Below, piece after piece: positions 47,831 to 60,295 of a DNA stretch of 64,000 nt. This DNA is from Tetrahymena elliotti 4EA (lineage: Eukaryota; Ciliophora; Oligohymenophorea; Hymenostomatida; Tetrahymenidae). The notes below the pieces were generated by a model. The model made no database searches, had not been told where the DNA came from, and saw only the letters and a list, made by a program, of their open reading frames with translations. A program made the translations under genes and the position numbers. Location: contig JH720325.1 of the NCBI GenBank assembly GCA_000231825.2, positions 236,842 to 300,841 on the forward strand, given 5' to 3'. Each line of letters starts with the position of its first letter. Positions within the stretch are counted from its first letter, which is position 1.

Positions 47831-48905
47831 TTAATAAATCTTCTGAAAGGAGGTCTTTATTTTGATCCTCTAAATTATAACCTAAAAGCTGCTACTTTCT
47901 TTATCCGACTTGAAAATAATTACAAAGTTGATTGATATTAAAATATTCTGCAAAATATTAATTTTTATTGAAAGTATGCAATTTGAATTATTATAATGAA
48001 ATATAACCTGCTTTTATCTTAATATGCAATTTAATTATTTGTGGGTAATATTTAATAAAAATAAATACTTTTGCTTTCACTGATTAAATTTAACTAAAAG
48101 ATTCATTCATAAGAGTCAATAAATATACTTGCTTTCACATAAAATAAATATTCTCCTCTATTTTTTTTGATTTCAAAATATTTATTACTCAAAAATACCA
48201 AGCTATATATGTATGCAAAATTCAAGCATCAAAAACATGAATTAAAATTCTTCATAGAGTTGCAAACTAATTACATCTTCTTCTGAAATTCTTCAAATTA
48301 TATTATTCATAATTAAAATATATTCATCATACTTATAAATATGCCAAATTAAACATCAAAAAATTTCAATAATAACACTTAACTTAATTACAAAGTAACA
48401 AAAATTTCTTTAATTTTTATTTAAATATTTAAATCATCTTTAATAGTGTAAAACTAATTTTCAATTCAAAAAATTTTTAATACATACCTATATATTCATT
48501 CATATTTAGAAATACAATTGCAAAATTAAATATCATTTGCATAAATTAAAATAGATGTAAGGCAATAATATTTTCATTTGAAAATGGTTGAAATAGGACT
48601 AATAATAACTATTATGTCTTTTATTAATTTTTTTTATTTAAAAATGTTTTTCCAAAATAAAAAATAAAACTAAGTCTATTTTCACATTAAATCTAGAGTA
48701 TTTATGTTCAAGCCATTTCTTATTATAATTAACAATTTAGCCCCTAATTACTGAAACCAATAAACTAAAAACTTTGTGATTTCTAAAACTTATGAAAATT
48801 AGTTACAGTAAAAAAAGATTTTTAATAAAATAATAAATCTCCAAATAAACAAACAAACAAATAAAAAATGATCCCAAAGTGTCCATTTTTCATTGATACA
48901 ATTAA
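47831..48905. other. Intergenic, no gene seen
   Basis: AT-rich 3' flank of the first channel gene and promoter side of the 467-aa gene. No structure noted. Confidence 0.5.
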
Positions 48906-51900
48906 TCAATGAGAAGTAGTTTTTGTAGGACTTTACATAAAATTCTTAAGTATGAATGGGTTATCAATATTAATCGATTTAATTATTTTTTTTCGAAGTC
49001 TTTCTTTCATAATAAATTTTTAATATGATCTTATAATATTCCCAATATTGTTATGAGTCATATAAACTTTAAAAGATCGAATTGTTTCTGAGGCAACTTC
49101 TTCACTGTGCTCAATAATCTGCTTTACAACATTCTGTGCATTTTACATTTGCATAATTTCTAAAACTTATTTCATTTAACCTATTGTAATCAATCTTTTA
49201 TAATTCTTTTTTATTTAAGTTACAATCTTAGGATCATTAAATAATAGCTGAGAAGGTCTAGGTTAATCATTTAAATTTTCGTTATTTGTATCGTTTTGAT
49301 TTTTATCTAGACAAGACCAATTTTTTTTTGTTCGAGCTGAGAGGAGGGTTGCCTTTTTTTAAAATTCTTATCTATGGTTGATTCTTGTTATTGACATTCT
49401 GCTTTTGTTTTACATCCCGTTTTCATTTAAACCAGAAATAGAATTTTTGTTATTTTGTTTTTATTGGAATTAATCATCCAAAGATAATTCTGAGTCAGAG
49501 GAAGTTTAAGAAGAAGAAGAAGATTTAGATGATGGTGCTCTTTAGGAGCAATTTTCATCAATTTTAGTAAGAGTAGATAATTTTTGTTAGCTATTTAAAG
49601 TACTTTATTGTTAAATTTCTTTAGAAGAATCATTTAATATTTAAATTTTTGATTCCTCAGTTTCTTGTTCAGCTATTTTATTTTCTGTTTAAATCATTTA
49701 TTAACTATTGTTGCCTTAACTATTTAGTTGGAAACTCCCTCTAGTTTAAGGAATAGTGATAGATATCCTTGATCCATTTGCTAATTTTTCGATTTGAGGC
49801 ACATTTAGACTCAACATATCTTGAGATTTTTTTTATGATTTTTTTTTGCTTGGCTTTTAAGTCAAATGATCTTCTTCTGCTTCTAATTGAATCATACTCC
49901 CAAGTTCATATTAGTTCTCTTCTCTAAAGAACAAGCAATCATCTTCTATTTCTTACTAAAACGCAAGAGAGTTTAGTACCAACCTATCAGGCGATCTTTT
50001 AACAATCTGTCTTTCTAGCTCTTATTGTATATTATAGAGCCTAATTATTTTATACTTAGATGGTTTGTAAAAGAAAAGAGGGCAATCCTTTAGCAAGTGC
50101 TAACTGCTTTTACATGACTAGCAATAAACCTTGGCAGAAGTAAAATTTTCATTGAGATTCAATTTATCTTTAAGCTCTAAATATTTTTCTTTGTCATTAG
50201 AAAACTAATTTAAAACTTCTATGAAATCGTTTAGTGCTATCTAATGAATAGTAGTAATTTCTAAGCTTTTTGCATTTACTGAAGATTAATGAACTTGTGA
50301 AATAAATTCATACTACCCAAAGGATTAATTTTCTTTATATTCACAGAAATTATCACATTCTTAAAAGACACTTTATTTTAAATTCTACCTATTTGTTTAA
50401 TCTAAATAAACATCAACTTTCCCCTTTAAGATATAATAAATTTGTGGTACCTGGTAGCTCCCTGATTTCATAATCATTTCATCAGGACCTTATTTATAAA
50501 TTAAACATTTTTAATCAGCTTTTTTTTTTTTTCAGACTTATTTCAATTCATTTATTTCTTCTTATTATTATTTTAATGGAAATAAGATTTAAATAAAAAC
50601 TAAGGTTTACCATAAATGATTTCTTTCATTTTGAGAGAAAGAGCATTGAGAAATTGTTAGCTAAATTGTTGCAAAAAGGGTATGTTTTTTATAGATCTTT
50701 AAAATATTTCTTCAATTATTTCCTCTCGAAGGAATTTGCTCAATAAATTCAATGTTTGGTTTGGATGAACTCCCTTTTGAAAATTTTATGTGTGGACATA
50801 CTTGAGATACTTTCTAGCCATTTATTACAAATGTGGATTGACATCTCTACTAAATAAGTAATTATTGAGCTCAGCTAGATGCTTGATATAAATTTTTTTC
50901 ACATAATAATATTCCTTGTAGACATTTTAAATGTTAGTTAGAATATAACCAAAAATAATTGATGTAAAAATTGCCATAAAAGAAATAAAAACTTTCTCAC
51001 AATCACTTTTTGCAGCAATATCTCCATATCCAATAGTGCCAACAGTTATTATAGAAAAATATATAGAAGAAATATACTATGACAAAATTGAAGCATTAAC
51101 AAGATCATTTGCTGCTACCCAATTATTCAACACCCCTATACTCTGCTGATATTCACCAAGTTTAAACCAAGCACAAGCAAAAATATGGCAAAGCATGAAT
51201 ATTTCTAAAAGGAGTGTTATTATATTTATAATAAAATGATGTTTACTTGAAAATTAAAATGATTCAGCTATCTTTTCTATAATCTCATAAAATGAAAGAT
51301 ATTTTATCATAAATATTATCCTTAGTGATGGGTATCCTAATGAATTTAACCAAAGAGATGAATAAGCTATCGTATCAAATAGTAGATGGCTATGAATGTA
51401 ATTAAAAAGAATTTTAAATCTGTTTTGTTAGAGAACTCCATTTTCATAATATGCCGTATTCATTTAAATAGCAAAGTCAAACAAAAAAATTATTTTTGTT
51501 AGTTATTATAAAAATTAGCTTACTATATGTGCACTATTATAACAAATTTCAAAAGGTATAGTGAAAGAGTTCAAAAATATAAAAAATATTAAAACCATAT
51601 CCCAAAAAATAGAAATCTTATTGTAAGGTAAAATAATAGGGATAGGACCAAGTAATTTCTATGAGAAATCTTATAGCCTATTTTTCAACACCGAAATGGG
51701 GATACAAAATATCTTCCATCTCTTTTTCAGAAGCAGCCAAGAAATTCTAATTTTCCTGACTATTTTAAACTTGCTTCTAATGTAGTTCTCATTTAAGTGC
51801 TATTTATTCTTTCCATCATTACTTTAATAAGAGGCTTTTTAATAGAAATTTAATTAAAAGAAAGTTTTTAAATGTAATCAAACCTAAATCGTTGATAGCA

Positions 51901-52850
51901 TTCCATTGATTTTTTAATAGGTCTTAGGGCTTAAAATAAATCAATCTTAACTTGTTTCTGTAGATAAACCTGTTGAAGAATATTAATATATGAAAAAAAC
52001 TATTCTTCCAGACTTCTTGAGAAGTTCGATGTATTTTATGTTGAGACTTTAAATTCATAGGGTCTTCTTTATTTTCATTTTCTTGAGAATCAGGACTTCT
52101 GCACTCATATGTCAACATTTTCATATTTTTTTTCTTCTTAAACCCAGATGATTCTATACCAGTAGGATCTTCTGTCTTGAATCTTGTTGGGCCTTTTTAG
52201 TATCTTAGAGAGTTAGAATGAGACCTATTATTTTATTCAGATGGTTCTATTGATTTAGATTACTCTGGACTTTAGCACTCGCCTGTTTAAATCTTTCTTG
52301 TGACTTTTCTTGAATTACTTCTACATTGTATTTATTATCCTTTATAAAATCTTCCAACTATTTCTTTGCTATTGTTGGCATAACTACTATCCTCAATATT
52401 ATTTGATTCTTAAAAAGCTTAATCTTTTTAATCACTTTAGGTCTACACTTAATCCTCATCTTAATTCTTCTCACATTCACTTTCCTTTTCTTCCTTACTT
52501 TCATAAACTGACAAATAATCATATTAATTCAAATCGTTTTAAGTAATAGAAGGACTGGATTTTAAGTTTTTTTGATCTATTTACATTCTAACCCATCTCT
52601 GCCTAAATTATTCCCCTATCCTTAAATCCTGAAAGCTTTCATTATTTATTGTTGTGTTTATAGTTTAATCAATAGTAATGTTATTTTAGTTCATTTATAA
52701 ATTAGAATCTTCAGCTTTGGACTAATCACTGATGATCTTAAAAGATTACTCACAATTAGTATTTTCACAAGATATTTTTGACATCTAGATAGCTTAAACT
52801 TTCAAGTATTCTTCATCCTCCCAAGTTACAGATGCTTTATTTTTTTTCAT
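48906..52850 (-). CDS. Six-TM cyclic-nucleotide-type K+ channel with zinc knuckle, paralogue 1 (1257 aa, 3 exons)
   Basis: Exons 52850-51884, 51834-50611 and 50488-48906 (introns of 49 and 122 nt); 3774 coding nt, phases agree. The N-terminal 340 residues are disordered and Gln/Ser-rich. Membrane core: S1 ISIFWDMVLIFFIFLNSF, S4-like SLRIIFMIKYLSFYEII with few positive charges, S5 LLLEIFMLCHIFACAWF, and pore filter TVGTIGYGD (residues about 586-594), the K+ signature. S6 and a C-linker follow (ILTNIQNVYKEYYYVKK, then QQMARKYLKYVH), then a diverged cNMP-binding region beginning GPDEMIMKSGSYQVPQIYYI. Just after it sits CQSCKSSQHLLKDC (residues 853-866), an exact CX2CX4HX4C zinc knuckle. A long disordered tail ends with a helical segment ETIRSFKVYMTHNNIGNIIR. 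Tandem with its paralogue at 53690-57774. Confidence 0.9.
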
Positions 52851-53689
52851 TAAAAAGTTAAAGACTAATTTATAAAATTACTTTTAATTCTACTTTTTTT
52901 TAATACAAAAATCTAAATAGAATAAATTCTTTACTCAAAATTAGTTAGAATTCAGCTTAATATTAAGCAAGTCCATTAAAATTTTATTAATTTTTGCAAT
53001 AATTTATGTAAAGTTAATCAATCTATTTTTACTAGTAAGTTCAATTTCAATACATTTAGTTGAAAAAATGAAATTACACTTTAACTTTTTCAAAGGATTT
53101 ACTTAAAATTTCAATATTTTTAAGCAATCTAACATGAGTTTTCTTTAAAAACTTTAGTTTTAAAATTAGAAATTAAAAAATATTCAATCAATGGCTTTAT
53201 AAAATTACATAATTTTCAGTTATTTTTAATTAAACATTTCTTTCAATAAATAGTTTCACATATAAAACATGTTTAGGCAAGGCATTAAACACATTTCATT
53301 CTTCTCTTACCAATCCTTTATAATTTCAACATATTATTTTTAAGGAAATACAGGTAAATTATAAAATAAAGATTTTATTATTAAGTAAATATTAATTATA
53401 AAAAAGTAGAGATAGAAGAAGTGCAAGTATAATAATAAATATAATTTTAAAAAATATTTGCATGACAAGTCTCTTTTAAAAATCTTTTAATATTTTTTAA
53501 ATATTTATTTAATGTAAAAATCAAAATGAATAATATTTTGTAATTTGTCTTCTCAAAAATACTCCTAATATTTCAACCAAAACGTTTTCACATTTTCAAT
53601 CATCGGAAATACGAGGTCCAAAAAAACAAGGAATTACAGTAATTATATAGCCAATAAAATAAAATATTAATTTTTTCAAAAGATTTATT
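52851..53689. other. Intergenic between the two channel genes
   Basis: AT-rich. 5' region of paralogue 1 and 3' flank of paralogue 2. No gene seen. Confidence 0.5.
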
Positions 53690-56600
53690 TCAAATAAAAG
53701 TGAAATTATTTTTTTTTGTTTTATCTTTTGCTTTAAAATTTGACATGATAATTTTCCTCAATATAACATCTACATTGTTATGAATCATATATTTTGTGTA
53801 AGATCTAATAGTGTCAGTTACTAAATCTTCATCTAGTTATTCACTTTGCTTATTTTGGTTATTATTATTATTATTAAAATTAGGGTTTATTTTTACTTGA
53901 GATATGATATTATTTGTTTTTCTTTATTCAATAATTTTTTTAGATGAATAATGATTTAATGTTGTGTTAAATTTATCTTCATCTATTTTCTTTTAACTGA
54001 AAGTTTTAACATTTTCTTCATATTCTTTCATCTTCTTAGATTTTGTTGTTGTTGCTGCTGTTGCTACAAACTAAAATTTATGTTAAGGTTTTTCAATTTG
54101 AGTTTCTTGATAACTTTATTTGGTTTCATTTAAATTTTCATTTTCTACAAGGTTATGTTGGCTCTTATTAGCTTTTGTTTAATAATAAATTAATATTTAC
54201 TTTAAATATTAGTTAAAATATATACTGTCTTAGTAATTTTTAAGGTCTTAAATTGTTTTAATAATTGGAATATTTTCATGACTTGAAGTATTTTCAATTT
54301 GCCCTTAATCTTGATTAGATATTATTTTTAAAGATTGAAAATGTTTGATTGAGATTTATTTTTCTTCTGGATTATCTTCTTATAAAGAATTCATTGAAGA
54401 AAATAATGATAATTCATCTTAATTTTATTTTTAAAAAGCTAAAGTTGTATCTTCAATTCCTTTTTAGAACAATAGAGAAGAAAATTTTAATCTGTTTTTT
54501 GCTCTCTCAAATTGTAAAATAGATTTTTGTAAATTTCTATTTTATAGATTTATTATCCTTAATTTCAAAGGTTTATAAAAAAATAGAGGACACTCGTTTA
54601 TAAGATGCTTACTGCTTTTGCAAGAGTAACAATAAAAGTTACCAATAGAATATTACTCATATAAATTTAAAGAATCTTTTAACTGTTGATAGATTTCTCT
54701 ATCATTAGAATGATACTTTAATAATTCCAAAAATTCTGATAATTTTATCTAATGAGTAGTTGTTATCCCAATACTTCTTGCATTAAAAGTTGATATTTGT
54801 TATTGAGAAATAAATTCATACTCCCCCAAAGATTAGTTTTATTTACATATATGGAAAGGTTCTTTTTGTTTTTCTTAATTATAAGCATATTTCCCTTAAT
54901 CTATTGATATTTAAATATTCCCTTTCAAAACAAATATTATTTGAGGCTCTTAAAGTTAGTTCATTTTTAAAATGAATTCATCAGGTCCTATTTTTTTTAG
55001 ATAATAAAGTTCTTTTGTATTTCAAAAAATAAAAATCGAAAATATATTATATTCTTTTAGTTTAAAATATTAAATATTCTCTTTTCATTTTAAAAAAGAA
55101 GTTTACATATCGGGAATACTCAAATAAATATAAGAGATAGTCTTAATAAGGATAATTATTTCAAAAAAATTACTTTATTTTATTTATTCTTGTATTTTTT
55201 ATATTTGAGTTTTTTTTCAAAATATTATTTTTAAAATCCCTTAAAAATTTAACATAATTTTAAAATACTTCTTAATTAAGGTCAAAAGCAGAAGAAATTT
55301 AGGAAGAAAATGAATTAAATATAAATAAATATTTAAATACCTTAATTCCTCTTTAAAAATATCCAACCAAGTTCAGAGAAATACACCAAAATTAGGTGTT
55401 TGTGAAATTTTTTAGAAAGGAAGAAAGTAAAAAATTATTAGAATATTAAATTGAAAGAATTACCATATGTATATTCAGTCATTTTCTGAGCTAATTATTA
55501 CTTAAATTATGAACTAAAGGAATTGAATATCTTGATTTGATTTATTGTTTTATTAAATATTTCAGATGTAATCTCTTCTCTTAAATGCTTACTAAGTACA
55601 TTTAAAGATTCATATGGAACTTCTCCCTTCCTAAAATTTTAATCATGAACGTATTTAAGGTATTTACGAGCCATTTATTATAGTATTGGATTAACAGATC
55701 TGTTTGCCATAAATCTATTTAAATCAGTTAGGCATTTAACATAGGCTTTTTGCTTTTAATTGTATTTTCTGTAAACATTCTATATATTACTCAAAATATA
55801 AGCAAATACACCAGAAGACAGAATAGCCATTCCTGCCAAGATTCCCCTTTCAATCTTGTTTTAAGGTACAATATCTCCATATCCAATAGTTCCTATAGTG
55901 ACAACAGAAAAATACATAGAAGATATATACTATGTGGAGATAGGTTAATCTTCTAAATTTTAAGAGCGGAGCCAGTTTGATTAGGCCTCATTTTTTTGTT
56001 AATAATCCCCAACACTATACCAAAGGCAAGCAAAAAAATGGCATAGAATAATAACTTCTACCAAAAGAGTAGATAATTTAATAGTAAGGTTATACTTTGG
56101 TGAAAACTGCAAAGATTCAGTAAATTTTTCAATAATATCATAGAATGAAATGACCTTAATGACAAAAAGAAATCTCAATAAGCTGAAACCCAATGGATTA
56201 AACCATAGACAAGAGTTGATCAAAACTTCAAAAATCAAATGATTCTTAATAAAATTGAGCATAATACTACTCCTATTTTATTAAATTATTCCATTTTCAT
56301 AGTAGGCAGTGTTCATGATAATTAATGTGTTAAGTCCAAATATTACTCTGCTCATTAAAGTTAAATTAGGTTAAAAAAATTATCCTTTCAAAAAACATAT
56401 TTCATAAGGAATTTTAAGTAAATTTATAAAAATAAACAACACTTGAAAGATTTCCCATATCAATAGCTATTAATAATAAGGTAAAATCACAGGAATTGGA
56501 TTCTTCATACTCCAAAAAAAGCTACTTATCTATTATGTAATCACTTTTAAGATATATATTTATTTCTTAAATTATTTTTTCAGCAGCAAAAAGAAAATTC

Positions 56601-57774
56601 TCAACTTTCTTACACATTTATATTTGCTTCGAGTAACTTTCTTAAATTCTAACTATTCTTAAACTGATTTTATACTGCTGGCTATTTTTTAATTTATTAT
56701 TTTTAACATTTCATTAAACTCAAAATATTAATTTAAAATTTTATTATTTGTCATAAAAACAAAATATTTATCAAGTATTAAAACAGTAAATCGAAAGAAA
56801 AATGTGTTTTGATGGAAAATACTACTGGATATTTTTAACATTTCATTCCTCTAAATATTAATTTATAATTTTTATTACTTTATGATACAACAAAAGATTT
56901 GTCAAGTATTAAAAAAATAAATCAATAAAGTTAAATAACAAATGAAAATACTGCTGGCTATTTTTTAATTTTTAATAAATGCGTTTTGATAAAAAATATT
57001 AATTATAAAAAAATTAATTATTTTAATACCTCTATCATTAATTGTATCTAGTTATCTTTATTGCAGAGTGTAAGGTCTAAAGAAGACTAGCTTTTATTTT
57101 GATTTATGCACAAGCCTGTTGACTAACAATAATATTTTGAAGAAATTTTTAATCCATATTTAGTGGCCTTTTTAATTTAAGGGCTGTTATCGTTAGAGAT
57201 GATATTATTAAGACTAAGTATCATGCTTGTTAGTCTAACTTTGCTTAATAGTTTGGAAAGCTTTATTCATCTGAGTATTTTTCGCACTTTTATTTTGGTA
57301 AAGAGATATGAATGCTTTATTTGCACCTAATTAAACTACACTTTTCCTAATTTTTCTTATTCTCACCACTTAATCTTAATCATTAGAATTCTTAAAAAAT
57401 TTTGCCAAAGAATTGTTTTCTCTTGAGTTATTTAGTTCTTATGTTTTTTGCTTCTACTAAAAATTGTTTTAAGTAAATGAATAGTGAATATTTTCTATTT
57501 CTTTTTCAGTAATATCCATCATATCAACCAGCTTTACTGATTCTTCAGAATTCTTTTTTATTTCATTATCATTCTAAAATGAAACCCATCTTTATCTGTT
57601 TTCATCCCCATCTCGAAGATGATTTAAATCATTTATATCTCTGTAATCAACTTGATTCGTTTGCAACTGTTGATTTAAGTATTCCTAACTTATTTCATTT
57701 AAGTTACTGAATTTATGTTTTAAGAAGTTAGCTTCCTCCAATTAGGTGGTAAATTATCCTTTTTCTAGAATCAT
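53690..57774 (-). CDS. Six-TM cyclic-nucleotide-type K+ channel with zinc knuckle, paralogue 2 (1086 aa, 3 exons)
   Basis: Exons 57774-57030, 56681-55464 and 54987-53690 (introns of 348 and 476 nt); 3261 coding nt, phases agree. Both intron positions and phases match paralogue 1, so the pair arose by duplication. Shared blocks: NRLVHKSKQKLVFFRPYTLQ before intron 1, RSKYKCVRKLRIFFLLLKK, NPIPVILPYYQQLLIWEIFQ (S1), S4-like FSLLRFLFVIKVISFYDII, filter TIGTIGYGD (G of GYGD at about residue 515), QQMARKYLKYVHDQNF (C-linker), GPDEFILKMNQLQEPQIIFV (CNBD start), zinc knuckle CYSCKSSKHLINEC (residues 774-787) and the terminal helix DTIRSYTKYMIHNNVDVILR. An internal ATG at 56709 could be mistaken for the start. 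The first intron carries duplicated acceptor sequences. Ligand regulation is uncertain because the CNBD is diverged. Confidence 0.9.
56673..57026. repeat. Intron-internal tandem duplication that copies the 3' splice site
   Basis: Three partial copies of about 130-147 bp: 56673-56819 (spanning the used acceptor and the first bases of exon 2), 56820-56949 and 56950-57026. Each begins, on the plus strand, with TACTGCTGG or TACTACTGG followed by ATTTTT, i.e. the exon-2 head and an acceptor in minus sense. Copies 1 and 3 share TACTGCTGGCTATTTTTTAA. Confidence 0.75.
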
Positions 57775-58064
57775 TTTATTCTTTTGCAATAATTTTTTGT
57801 TATCCTAAATGTGTTATTTTCCTTGTTTATTTAGTCTTTAATTAGATCAAAACTTTTATTGAATAATAATTTATCAAAGAAAGGTAGAAGTTTATTTTTT
57901 GTAAACTTTAAAATTGGTTTAGTATTGATGCTTTAAATAACTTTTTAATTTATTATTACAGAGTATTTGTTTAGAGTAGTTTGTTTGCTTAGCCAATCAA
58001 AAAAAATTACAATTATGTAAATTATTAATTCTAACTTGAATTTGGAAATAAATTCTTTCAATAA

Positions 58065-58145
58065 GACAATTTGTCCGAGTGGTTAAGGAGGAAGACTAGA
58101 AATCTTTTGGGTTTACCCGCGCAGGTTCGAATCCTGCAGTTGTCG
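58065..58145 (+). tRNA. tRNA-Ser (anticodon AGA)
   Basis: An 81-nt class II tRNA. The acceptor arms GACAATT and AGTTGTC are followed by discriminator G. The anticodon stem GAAGA/TCTTT closes the loop CTAGAAA, giving anticodon AGA. A long variable arm (GGGTTTACCC with GCG) precedes the T-arm, with B box GGTTCGAATCC. The A box GTCCGAGTGGTTAAGG is typical for serine. No intron. A run of ten T's immediately downstream terminates pol III. Confidence 0.95.
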
Positions 58146-58781
58146 TTTTTTTTTTTGTCATAAAAGCAGCAATCTATATTTTAGAATGATTTATTTCCTA
58201 TTTTTTCTTTTAATTTCAAGAAGAATTTTAAAAATAAATTATTAGCGCATTTAATGATTAAAAGGTATAATGGCCTATACTATAATTTGTAAAATTAAAA
58301 TAATGACCAACGAAAGGTAATTTATTAATTAATTATTCCGCTTCATTATAAATTAATGTGATGATTTTATTTGTTTATATTTGTTTTTTTTTTGATTAAA
58401 TTAAAAGATTGGTGGTTTGGTTGAAAATATCCTTTAGAAATTTTACAATTTTCTAAACTTTAGATATAGCAAACAATTTAAGTAGAATCTGAAAAAATAA
58501 TAGATAAAAGTTTTAAAAAATGGCAAATAAAATGTAAATTAATGATCTAGCAAATAACAAGAATAGAAACAATTTTAATTAATTTCATGAATATAATATA
58601 GTAACTTGACTAACGAAGAAGTAGGAAGCGATTGCTAGGGTTCTGTGTAAAAATTAGCATTTTTAAAGGATTTGAATAAATTGAATAGATAGATTTAATC
58701 GATCTTTTTAAAAAATGAATTTGCTTTTTATTTCTAAAAAATCAAAATTCTTTTTTGTATAGATATAAGAACATTTAAGAA
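58146..58781. other. Intergenic, 5' region of the methyltransferase gene
   Basis: AT-rich. An acceptor-like GTATAG lies at about 58757-58762 just before the start codon, so a non-coding or very short 5' exon is possible. No other gene seen. Confidence 0.45.
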
Positions 58782-60295
58782 ATGTGGGATACTGAGTTAA
58801 GTAATAAAGATACTGGATTGGTAATTAACAAAATTGGATCAAAAGATAACTGGTATACAAAGCAAGCAGAATATTGGGAAGTAAACAAAATAATTATAAT
58901 TGAGCAGAATACAAGATATTTTCATTAATATTCATTCTAAAAAGATAAAATGAGTCTATTTTGCATTATTTTGAGAACAGTAATTTAACTTAAAATGTTA
59001 ATTTTTTCTTTTTAACTTAAATCATAGAAAACCGAAGCTACAGTTGAAGGCGTCTTAGGTGGTTTTGGTAAACTTCATAAACCTGATATTACTGACTCAA
59101 GAAAGTTTTTGGAATTATTGCATGATAAATATGAATTAAACTATGGCAGAGTAATTGATTGTGGTGCTGGTATGGGAAGAATTACTAAAGAATTCCTTCT
59201 TCATTTCTTTAAGAATGTAAAGAAAATATATTAAATTAAATACAAAATTAACTACTAATACACTAATACGCTTTTTGTTTATTAGAAATATATATATTTT
59301 TGAATTAATTGTGTTATAATGTTAGGCAGATGTAGTAGATTAAAACCCTAAATACATTGAAGCTTGCAGATAAAATTTCAAGGATGATAAGAGAGTAGTT
59401 CATTTTATAGCTAAGGGTCTCTAAGAGCTTGAGTTCCCAGAAAAGTATGACTGTATTTGGATTTAATGGGTAAATTAATATTATTCATATATATTATCTT
59501 AATAAACAATATGAAATGAAAAGGTTTGCAACTACTTAACTGATGAAGATTTTGTTAAATTCTTGAAGAGATGCTAAGATGCACTTGTTCCAAATGTATC
59601 CAAAAATTTATTTTAAATTAATCAATGTTTAAAAATAAAAAAACAGGGAATTATTGTAGTTAAAGAAAATATTGCATAGAAAGGATTTATAGTTGATAAA
59701 GAAGACAGCAGTGTTACCAGGTATTATTATCCTTCCTTCCTTTATTTATTTAATAAAATTATTTCTTCTCTAAATTGATAAATTAATTGATTTAAGATTT
59801 AATTAAATCAAAAAATATTTGTAACAGGAATAAATTAATCTCAATATTCTGAGTGTTTGTTAATTATTAGGTTCATCAAATTACATTTTATCAGAAAAAA
59901 CGAAAGGACCAAAAAAATCCAAACAAATTCAAGCATTTTAAATCAATTATTCTAATTAAAAAATCCACAAACATTTTACAAATATCTTTATTTTTTTTAT
60001 TTCTAAGCCATAAAATAAGCTGAAGAATGTTAAGATTTGAATATTTTTGTTAAATAAAATAGATTTTAAATAATTTTTTTGAATTTCCTTTTTTATTTGT
60101 TTTTTTTTACATTAAATTAGATCTGATAAGCTCTTTTTAGATGTTTTCAAATAAGCCGATTTGAAAGTTGTGGAAACCTAAATGCAATCTAATTTCCCTA
60201 AGGATTTATTTAAGGTGAAATCTTATGCTCTTGTTCCTTAATAAAAAAAATAAGAAGAAAAAATAATAGAGGAAACTGCAGAAAAAACAGAATGA
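58782..60295 (+). CDS. Protein N-terminal alpha-N-methyltransferase, NTMT1/METTL11A type (250 aa, 6 exons)
   Basis: Exons 58782-58880, 59028-59216, 59326-59469, 59524-59595, 59647-59720, 60121-60295; 753 nt, all phases agree. Transfers methyl groups from S-adenosylmethionine to the alpha-amino group of proteins that begin (after Met removal) with X-Pro-Lys. Family blocks in order: WYTKQAEYWE (residues 24-33), ATVEGVLGGFGKL, SAM-binding DCGAGMGRITK (77-87), VDQNPKYIEAC, GLQELEFPEKYDCIWIQW, VCNYLTDEDFVKFLKRC, NGIIVVKENI, DKEDSSVTRS and FPKDLFKVKSYAL. Length and motif order match the eukaryotic family, with a short Lys/Glu-rich tail added. Probably cytosolic and nuclear, acting on histone- and ribosome-related proteins; in this organism the targets are unknown. 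Confidence 0.93.

Noticed and set aside
55999..56709. Channel paralogue 2 starting at ATG 56709 (intronless N-terminus)
   Set aside because: An upstream exon at 57774-57030 matches the exon 1 end of paralogue 1 and joins in phase at 56681.
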